Below are positions 6,896 to 11,450 of a DNA stretch of 11,450 bases, in pieces. The position numbers and the translations under genes are program-made. The number at the start of each line of letters is the position of its first letter. Within the stretch, counting starts at the first letter, position 1. Under the pieces are notes generated by a model. It was not told where the DNA came from. It saw only the letters and a list, made by a program, of their open reading frames with translations, and searched no databases. The stretch is from a bacterium (GTDB lineage: Bacteria; Bacillota; Clostridia; Lachnospirales; Lachnospiraceae). The stretch covers positions 1-11,450 of the forward strand of contig SFRL01000092.1 in the NCBI GenBank assembly GCA_004562765.1, written 5' to 3'.

Positions 6896-7103
6896 GTGAG
6901 TACGCGAGGATCGAGTAAGGAATAACTGAAAGCAAAGCTCTCACACAGGGGATCGGCTTCCTGACCGTAAGGCGAAAACATGCTGTGCGGACAGTGGGCT
7001 GGAACGCGCTGCCGGGCGACCGGCATGACGGCGGATACTTAGGGCATCCGCCTATAAGCAACAGCGGCCGCATCCCTGATAACACGGATGCGAACAAGAC
7101 GGT
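6896..7103 (+). ncRNA. TR-RT spacer with structured RNA segment
   Basis: The 338 nt from the avd stop to the RT start (6766-7103) hold no credible gene. They contain a 25-nt leader, TR, and this 208-nt spacer. In BPP-1 the RNA just 3' of TR is bound by RT-Avd and provides the priming site for cDNA synthesis. Three local stems are visible here. They are 7010-7015/7020-7025 (TGCCGG/CCGGCA) closed by a GCGA tetraloop of the GNRA class, 7030-7036/7046-7052 (GGCGGAT/ATCCGCC), and 7069-7075/7086-7092 (CGCATCC/GGATGCG). The stems are seen directly; the function is inferred from the homologous system. I see no promoter and no Shine-Dalgarno for the RT in this stretch. Confidence 0.65.
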
Positions 7104-8354
7104 ATGGACAAATTCGGAAAAGCAGTCTCGATGGACGAACTGTGCAAGGCGGCCAAAGAGTGCAGAAGAGGTGTATCGAATAAAGCAGGACCTGTGGAAT
7201 TCAATCTCCACAGGCTCTCGTCATGTAAAAGATTGAAAGACGACATCATGTCCGGAAGATACAAGATCAGACCGGGAACAAAGGTGATCGTCTATCGGCC
7301 AAAACGAAGAGTGGCGACTGCGCCATGGTTTCGTGACCGCGTCTGGCAGAGGTCAATGTGTAATAACGGAGTATATGAAGATCTGACACGCAGTTTCATT
7401 CTGGAAAACATCGCATGTCAGAAAGGCAAAGGAGCAGACATGGCCATCAGGAGGGTGGTGAAGATGCTCCAGAGACTCCACAGGAAAGAACCGGGCGCGA
7501 CAGTGTACGGAGTGCATCTGGACGTAAAAAAGTATTTTCCGTCCACACCGCACGACGAGCTGAAAGAAATGGACAAAAGACGAATCTCAGAAGAGAGGTT
7601 TCTGCCGTTCCTTTACGAAATCATAGAAAGCAACAAAGACGAGAGACCGCGGGAAGAAATCGACGCGGATCCGTTCGGCGAGAGAGGGACGGGACTCGGC
7701 TCGCAGATCAATCAGCTCCACCAGATAGCCCTGTTGGATCCGATGGATCATGACCTGAAATGCATATGCAGAGACTATATCCGATACAACGACGACATCT
7801 TGATACTGAGTCACGACAGACAGGTGATCGAAAGAGCAAGGGGCGCAGCGAGAGACCATCTGGCTAAGATTGGGCTGATCATGACGGACAAAGCGGGAAT
7901 ATTCAAAGCAGAAAACGGATTCTATTTTCTGCGGAAGCGATTCATCATGAAGCGGTCCGGTAAGATCATTATCAGGCTCCACAGCAAAGCACTGGCAGAA
8001 GAAAGAAACACACTGCGAGGGCTGAAGCGGTGCGTTGATTATGGCCTCAGAACAATGGAAGATGTCAGACACCATTACCAAAGCTGGATAGCGAATGCGG
8101 AATACGCAGGAGACGCACCGATCAGAGCGATGGACAAATTCTATGCGCAGCTGTTCCGGGAGCGTCCGCAGTACAAGAGAAAGAAGAGGTATCTATATGG
8201 CAATAATCCAGAGACCAGAAGAAAGGCTCGCAAAAGCAGAACGCGAAAACAAGATGCTAAAGAAAGAGAATGCAGATCTGAAAGCGAAGATCGATTATGT
8301 GGCGATCTTAGACTATCCGGAGATGCTGGAGGAAGAAGAGGAGGCGCAGAATGA
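7104..8354 (+). CDS. DGR reverse transcriptase
   Basis: This 416-residue RT makes mutagenized cDNA from TR RNA. Motifs in order: RPKRRVATAPWFRDRVWQRS (~65-84), FILENIACQKGKGADMAIRR (~98-117), motif A VHLDVKKYFPS (catalytic D140), GTGLGSQINQL (~195-205; the position of the DGR-type GxxxSQ motif), and YIRYNDDILIL with the YNDD box (D230, D231). A thumb-like region with conserved FLRKRF (~275-280) follows. There is no maturase or endonuclease domain, which separates it from group II intron RTs. The start is weak: no Shine-Dalgarno precedes ATG 7104. The VSMDELCKAAKE segment matches the usual N-terminus of DGR RTs, so the ATG at 7131 is less likely. Residues ~365-416 are basic, low-complexity and double-coded with a small gene (8197-8358). 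The TGA overlaps the XkdX start. Confidence 0.95.
   Translation: MDKFGKAVSMDELCKAAKECRRGVSNKAGPVEFNLHRLSSCKRLKDDIMSGRYKIRPGTKVIVYRPKRRVATAPWFRDRVWQRSMCNNGVYEDLTRSFILENIACQKGKGADMAIRRVVKMLQRLHRKEPGATVYGVHLDVKKYFPSTPHDELKEMDKRRISEERFLPFLYEIIESNKDERPREEIDADPFGERGTGLGSQINQLHQIALLDPMDHDLKCICRDYIRYNDDILILSHDRQVIERARGAARDHLAKIGLIMTDKAGIFKAENGFYFLRKRFIMKRSGKIIIRLHSKALAEERNTLRGLKRCVDYGLRTMEDVRHHYQSWIANAEYAGDAPIRAMDKFYAQLFRERPQYKRKKRYLYGNNPETRRKARKSRTRKQDAKERECRSESEDRLCGDLRLSGDAGGRRGGAE
8184..8190 (+). promoter_or_regulatory. Ribosome binding site inside the RT gene
   Basis: AAGAGGT lies 6 nt before the ATG at 8197. It decides the start of the small gene read in a second frame through the 3' end of the RT gene. 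The earlier ATG in that frame, at 8095, has no such site. Confidence 0.6.
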
Positions 8355-8358
8355 TTAA
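8197..8358 (+). CDS. Small coiled-coil protein overlapping RT 3' end
   Basis: This is a 53-residue protein read in a frame different from the RT. It starts MAIIQRPEERLAKAEREN and ends LDYPEMLEEEEEAQND. Residues ~8-35 have heptad-like Leu/Ile spacing with alternating K and E, so a short coiled coil is likely. The acidic C-terminus resembles small proteins encoded just before XkdX in Gram-positive phages, where the last gene of the tail module is often a short helical protein. The start is supported by AAGAGGT 6 nt upstream. The frame is open further upstream to an ATG at 8095, but that part reads as shadow sequence. It overlaps the RT for 158 nt and the XkdX start by 8 nt. No function is known to me. 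Confidence 0.72.
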   Translation: MAIIQRPEERLAKAERENKMLKKENADLKAKIDYVAILDYPEMLEEEEEAQND

Positions 8359-8488
8359 CGTATACGAGAGAGCGAAGGAACTGTATCCGGATCCATGGAA
8401 TAAGGCGATGCTGAAGAGGCTCGTAAGAAACGGATCGCTGACAGGAGAACAGTACGAGGAAATTACCGGAGAAGAATATGATGGATGA
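8351..8488 (+). CDS. xkdX: XkdX family protein
   Basis: This 45-residue protein begins MINVYERAKELYPDPWNKAM and ends LTGEQYEEITGEEYDG. The closing pattern (residues ~30-44: hydrophobic residue, T-x-E-Q/E-Y-x-E-I-T-G-E-x-Y) is the hallmark of the XkdX family, small proteins encoded just after the tail fibres in PBSX-like elements and many Gram-positive phages. Their exact role is not settled. It marks the end of the tail module and supports a Bacillota host. The start sits in ATGA, shared with the RT stop, and lies within the end of the 53-residue gene, with GAGGAGG upstream at about 8338-8344. Translation is therefore likely coupled to the upstream frames. It is too short for ordinary ORF cut-offs. 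Confidence 0.88.
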   Translation: MINVYERAKELYPDPWNKAMLKRLVRNGSLTGEQYEEITGEEYDG

Positions 8489-8639
8489 TCTACTGCAGAT
8501 AATTGAGGAACAGGCTGATGTGATCATGCGGCAGTCAGAGCGCATCCTGAAACTGGCCACATTACTTTTAGAGAAGTGCGAAGTGACACAGGCAGAACTG
8601 GACTCGATTATTGAAAACGAAAGACATGGAGAAGAGTGA
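8478..8639 (+). CDS. Small helical protein of the tail-lysis junction
   Basis: This is a 53-residue frame (MMDDLLQIIEEQADVI at the start, ERHGEE at the end). Residues ~4-35 are amphipathic with regular Leu/Ile spacing, so a helix or short coiled coil is expected. There is no transmembrane segment and no signal peptide. GGAGAAG at 8468-8474 precedes two adjacent ATGs, at 8478 and 8481; either could be used. It overlaps the end of xkdX by 11 nt. Its stop shares one base with the next start (TGATG). Short proteins of this kind between XkdX and the holin are common in phages of Clostridia, but I do not know a function. Confidence 0.72.
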   Translation: MMDDLLQIIEEQADVIMRQSERILKLATLLLEKCEVTQAELDSIIENERHGEE

Positions 8640-9013
8640 TGTGGATGGAAAATATAACTATAGGGCAGGTGGCCGCAGCGGTCGCCTTTTTAGTTGCTCT
8701 GGGCGTCGGATTTAAGACCATCAAAGGCTGGACGGTGGCCGCGATCAAGGCGGCTGTTAAGGAAGAACTCGGGCAGCTCTCCGGAGAGATTAAGGAACTG
8801 CACACAGAGTTGAAAAAAGAAGATAAAGAGAAAACTAAAAATTTTCTCGTGGCCAGGCTCGACGAACTCGAAAAAGGAGAAACCTGGTCTGATGTGGAGC
8901 GTCAGAGGTTTTTTGAACAGTACGATCACTATACGAATGACCTGAATGGAAACACATACATCAAGACGGCTGTAAAAAAATACGAAGACGAAGGAAAGAT
9001 ATGGAGGCAATAA
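8639..9013 (+). CDS. Membrane-anchored coiled-coil protein upstream of holin
   Basis: This is a ~124-residue protein. One hydrophobic segment near the N-terminus (VAAAVAFLVALGVGF) is a likely membrane anchor. It is followed by a charged helical stretch (residues ~40-90, rich in K and E), probably a coiled coil. The C-terminus has the phrase FFEQYDHYTNDLNGNTYIK, which I recall as a recurring motif of uncharacterised proteins encoded just before holins in Gram-positive phages. The layout of one anchor plus coiled coil is similar to XhlA-type holin partners, but I cannot assign that family. GGAG at 8628-8631 favours ATG 8639 (7-nt spacing). GTG 8636 and ATG 8645 are alternatives. The function is inferred only from position in the lysis cassette. 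Confidence 0.7.
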   Translation: MWMENITIGQVAAAVAFLVALGVGFKTIKGWTVAAIKAAVKEELGQLSGEIKELHTELKKEDKEKTKNFLVARLDELEKGETWSDVERQRFFEQYDHYTNDLNGNTYIKTAVKKYEDEGKIWRQ

Positions 9014-9014
9014 T

Positions 9015-9377
9015 ATGGAACTATCTGTAATTGATGCGATGGTGATCCCCGTGATCACAGTAGCATGTCTATGCATAGGCTATGTAATGAAAAGGTGGCT
9101 GCCGACGGACAACAAGTGGATTCCCACGGTGCTCCTCGTACTGGGCGCTGTATCCGGGCTGATCCTGTTCGGCGCCGACTACGAGGGAATCGTAAAAGGC
9201 ATGATGAGCGGCCTCGCGGCTGTGGGATTGCACCAGGCGTTCTGCCAGCACATGAAGCTGCCAATGGGAGACGATGAGATCTATTCGATGGGAGCAGGAG
9301 ATCTGATGGATGAGAATGCAGAGGGCGAAGACGAAACAGGCACGCCGGAAGCAGAACGGAAGAAGGTGAAAAAATGA
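9015..9377 (+). CDS. Phage holin, Hol44/holin_5_2 type
   Basis: This 120-residue membrane protein has three hydrophobic segments: ~5-24 (VIDAMVIPVITVACLCIGYV), ~35-53 (WIPTVLLVLGAVSGLILFG) and ~58-76 (GIVKGMMSGLAAVGLHQAF). The third, with SGLAAVGLHQ, is characteristic of the Hol44-like holins of Listeria and Clostridia phages. A long charged tail follows (residues ~85-120, ending ERKKVKK), as expected for the cytoplasmic side. Holins permeabilise the membrane at the end of infection so that the endolysin can reach the cell wall. GGAGG 12 nt or less before the ATG supports the start. The stop overlaps the endolysin start by 4 nt (ATGA), so the two are produced together. Confidence 0.87.
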   Translation: MELSVIDAMVIPVITVACLCIGYVMKRWLPTDNKWIPTVLLVLGAVSGLILFGADYEGIVKGMMSGLAAVGLHQAFCQHMKLPMGDDEIYSMGAGDLMDENAEGEDETGTPEAERKKVKK

Positions 9378-10129
9378 GTAACAGCAGCCTCGTCACTTAT
9401 AAGAAGATTGTCAGCAACAAAACCACCGGGCGCGGAGGCAAGAAGATCGACAAGATATTCCTGCACCATATGGCCGGGAGCCTGACGGTAAAACAGTGCG
9501 GAAACGTGTTTGCAACGAGAGCAGCGTCAGCACATTACGGCGTGAACGGGTCACAGATCGGCCAGTATGTCGACGAAAAAGATACTGCGTGGCACTGCGG
9601 AAATTTTGCATACAATCAGCGCAGCATCGGAATCGAACTCGCCAATGACGGAGGAGCCTCGGCAAGATGGCACGTCTCAGACAAAACGATTGCAACAGCG
9701 ATCAAGTTGATCGCGGACATCTGCAAGAGAAATGGAATCGAGAAGCTGAAATTCACGGGAGATCTCTCCGGGAATCTGTGCATGCATTGCTACTGCGCAT
9801 CGACAGCATGCCCTGGGCCGTACATGAAAACGAAATTCAAGTACATCGCCAAGAAAGTGAACGCTCTCCTTGATGGATTGAAGAATGAATGGCTGGATCA
9901 CAAGACTCCGTTCAAGGTCAAAGTGGCAGCGAAGGACCTGTACATCAGAGCCGGTGCCGGCACGAGTTACAAGAAAGTCAAAGAGAATGGTAGTTATTAT
10001 ATCAAGCCTGGGGTTTACACAATCATCGCCGTCAAAGAAGGCGGAGATTATGCCTGGGGAAAACTAAAGAGCAGCACAGAAAAGAAGCCGAAGTGGATCG
10101 CGCTCGACTACACGACATTTATAGGATAA
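9374..10129 (+). CDS. Endolysin: N-acetylmuramoyl-L-alanine amidase with C-terminal SH3-like domain
   Basis: This 251-residue protein cuts the bond between N-acetylmuramic acid and L-alanine in peptidoglycan. Residues ~25-170 form an amidase_2/PGRP fold. Visible elements are FLHHMAGS (zinc ligand H31 or H32), SAHYGV, the conserved QYVDEKDTAWHCGN and QRSIGIELAN, and then CMHCYCASTACPGPY with ligands H138 and C146. Residues ~180-250 (VKVAAKDLYIRAGAGTSY, then YAWGKLKS and PKWIALDY) are an SH3b-type cell-wall-binding domain. There is no signal peptide, which agrees with holin-dependent release. The start overlaps the holin stop (ATGA) and has an AAGGTG site. It is the last gene of the plus-strand late region and is followed by a terminator. 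Confidence 0.95.
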   Translation: MSNSSLVTYKKIVSNKTTGRGGKKIDKIFLHHMAGSLTVKQCGNVFATRAASAHYGVNGSQIGQYVDEKDTAWHCGNFAYNQRSIGIELANDGGASARWHVSDKTIATAIKLIADICKRNGIEKLKFTGDLSGNLCMHCYCASTACPGPYMKTKFKYIAKKVNALLDGLKNEWLDHKTPFKVKVAAKDLYIRAGAGTSYKKVKENGSYYIKPGVYTIIAVKEGGDYAWGKLKSSTEKKPKWIALDYTTFIG

Positions 10130-10135
10130 GTAAAA

Positions 10136-10177
10136 GCCCCGGACTGTACGAAAACGTACGGGTCCGGGGCGTTTTTT
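10136..10177. terminator. Bidirectional intrinsic terminator of the late operon
   Basis: The outer stem GCCCCGGAC/GTCCGGGGC (10136-10144 and 10162-10170) encloses an inner stem GTACG/CGTAC (10146-10150 and 10155-10159) with an AAAA loop. GTTTTTT follows on the plus strand. On the minus strand the same stem is followed by TTTTAC. It begins 6 nt after the endolysin stop and ends just before the recombinase stop codon, so it can serve both converging genes. Confidence 0.93.
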
Positions 10178-10180
10178 ATA

Positions 10181-11450
10181 TCACGCTGCATATTCGATGA
10201 CGAGCACAGCTGCAGTGCCGCAGATAAGAGTTCGACCGGATGGTAAACTGCTCCACCAATCAGAGTTCTGGTCGAACTCAATAAGATCCTCTAGTTCCAA
10301 CGGATCCACACCGGTGAGGTTGAGCTCTACGAGGATCTTTTCGTTTGTCTTCACGACCTTCCGGACAAAAGCGTCAAGGATCCTCTCCACCATCCTGTCT
10401 GAGTTATCAAAATCGAATCCTTCCAGAAATACCTGAAGACCCTCTCGGAATGCCTCACGGCTGAATGAAGAGGGGCTCTTTTTATTTTTTGATAATGAGA
10501 TATCAGTGCGTATGGCCTGACGCTCCTCCTCCAGCGCATCCAGCTTCTGCAGAAGCGCCTCTGATCCAGGACGTTTTTCCAGACTATAAACAATGGCGTC
10601 GATGGACTTTTCGATTCTGGCCAGCTTCTTTTCGGGGTCGCTCGGCTCGCCAGGTTGCCCCTTTTCTCGTTCGAGATAAACACGGTATATTTTGTCCGTG
10701 ACCATGTCGAGCATGGCAGGATCACGCATGGCAGCTGCGACCTCGTCGGCGATGAGCGCCTCGAACCGTCTGGCGGGGACATTCTTCGCATTACAGTCTT
10801 TCCCGGTGCATTTATAGTACAAATGTTTCGCGCCAGTTTTGCTAGTGCCAGAAATTCCTTTATAGTTGGATCCGCAGAGACCGCAGAACAGCTTCCCGGA
10901 TAAATAGTATTCAGCGCTCTTCACTTTCTCCTGAACCATATAGAACAGATCCTCCGGAACGATGACGGGCATCCCGTCCTCAATAATGACGTCAGAATAT
11001 TTGTACTCGCCAATATAGCGACGACTGGTGAGCATCCGCCGGACCGCAGTGCAGTTAAAGGCATTTCCCTTCCCGGTCAGAACGCCGTGATCAGCGAGAT
11101 ATCTGCTGATATCCGCATATGTGCATCCGTCGAGGCACATTTCAAAGGAATGGAGAACGTGAGGAGCGACCTCTGGATCGATCTCATATCTGCGATCCGC
11201 TCCGACCTTGTATCCGATCGGAGGTGTGGAGCCTGTCGCCTTGCACTTCTTCGCTGTGTCGTGCATCCCGCGTCTGATTTTCCGCGAGAGCTCTTCGGAG
11301 TAATATTGAGCCCAGCCCTCCATGAGAGCCTCCAGAAGAATCCCTTCGGGCCCTTCCGGAATATTCTCTGCAGCATATCTGATATCGATGCCGAGATCCT
11401 TCAGCTGCTTCTTGTAAACGACGGAGTCGTATTTGCTGCGGCTGAAGCGG
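10181..11450 (-). CDS. Large serine recombinase (integrase), 5'-truncated by window edge
   Basis: The frame is open to the right edge; the ATG at 11323 is internal, because upstream codons read RFSRSKYDSVVYKKQLKD, then DIRYAAENIPEG, then EGILLEALMEG. That is the end of the resolvase catalytic domain, and the catalytic serine lies outside the window. Next comes the recombinase DNA-binding domain (PPIGYKV, then RRMLTSRRYIGEYKY), then a zinc ribbon (FCGLCGS, then YYKCTGKDCNAK; CxxC and CxxxxC). A long coiled coil follows (KKLARIEKSIDAIVYSLEK, then DALEEERQAIR), as in phiC31/A118/Bxb1-type integrases. These enzymes integrate and excise phage DNA at attP/attB. It is convergent with the lysis genes, separated by 51 nt holding the terminator. 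The C-terminal tail (DWWSSLPSGRTLICGTAAVL) is unremarkable. Confidence 0.93.
   Translation of the reverse strand, partial: RFSRSKYDSVVYKKQLKDLGIDIRYAAENIPEGPEGILLEALMEGWAQYYSEELSRKIRRGMHDTAKKCKATGSTPPIGYKVGADRRYEIDPEVAPHVLHSFEMCLDGCTYADISRYLADHGVLTGKGNAFNCTAVRRMLTSRRYIGEYKYSDVIIEDGMPVIVPEDLFYMVQEKVKSAEYYLSGKLFCGLCGSNYKGISGTSKTGAKHLYYKCTGKDCNAKNVPARRFEALIADEVAAAMRDPAMLDMVTDKIYRVYLEREKGQPGEPSDPEKKLARIEKSIDAIVYSLEKRPGSEALLQKLDALEEERQAIRTDISLSKNKKSPSSFSREAFREGLQVFLEGFDFDNSDRMVERILDAFVRKVVKTNEKILVELNLTGVDPLELEDLIEFDQNSDWWSSLPSGRTLICGTAAVLVIEYAA

Noticed and set aside
6251..7077. Shared 9-mer CGCATCCCT in the post-VR hairpin (6251-6259) and the spacer stem (7069-7077)
   Set aside because: A 9-base match between two stretches of this size is not rare, the arms are in opposite order in the two hairpins, and the flanks differ.
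6735..7211. Minus-strand frame of 158 residues across TR and spacer
   Set aside because: It crosses the end of avd, TR and the RT start, has no motif, and is explained by the GC-rich spacer; it is not a gene.
7104..8354. RT as part of a group II intron or retron
   Set aside because: There is no maturase or HNH domain, no intron ribozyme domain V-like end and no retron msr/msd layout, while the TR/VR pair fits a DGR fully.

Overview
The window is the late region of a tailed temperate phage or prophage of a Gram-positive host, most likely a gut-type Clostridia/Bacillota. The evidence is strong AGGAGG-type ribosome binding sites, an XkdX-family protein, a Hol44-type holin next to an amidase, a large serine recombinase with a zinc ribbon, and tail adhesins with BspA-like leucine-rich repeats and a DUF6273-like lectin domain. 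Base composition looks even, at roughly 50% GC. I see no bacterial housekeeping genes.

Layout, left to right. (1) 1-4861, plus strand: tightly packed tail-tip genes, namely a 5'-truncated tail protein, a baseplate-hub-like protein, an OB-fold spike/baseplate protein, a leucine-rich-repeat tail fibre, and a BppU-like baseplate protein with an alanine-rich coiled coil. (2) 4877-6212: a receptor-binding adhesin that reads as two overlapping frames, apparently one gene split by a frameshift near 5217-5235. Its C-terminal lectin-like domain ends in a variable repeat (VR, 6094-6198). (3) 6213-8354: a complete diversity-generating retroelement (DGR), with a hairpin just after the VR, an Avd-like accessory gene, the template repeat (TR, 6791-6895), a structured spacer, and a DGR reverse transcriptase with a YNDD active site. 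(4) 8197-9377: small overlapping genes (a coiled-coil protein, XkdX, a small helical protein, a membrane-anchored protein) and a holin. (5) 9374-10129: an amidase endolysin, then a strong, probably bidirectional terminator. (6) 10181-11450, minus strand: the C-terminal part of a large serine recombinase that runs off the right edge.

The central finding is the DGR. TR and VR are both 105 bp and align without gaps. They differ at 17 positions, and every one is an adenine in TR: 17 of 30 adenines differ and 0 of 75 other bases differ. Thirteen of the TR codons, read in the target frame, are AAC, and 12 of these are changed in VR. The inferred cycle is that TR RNA is copied by RT plus Avd with errors at adenines, and the cDNA replaces VR, changing the receptor-contact surface of the tail adhesin. 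Points that need explaining are the frameshift in the target gene, the absence of any A-to-C change, the structured TR-RT spacer, the lack of Shine-Dalgarno sequences before both DGR genes, and the RT C-terminus being double-coded with a small tail-module gene.
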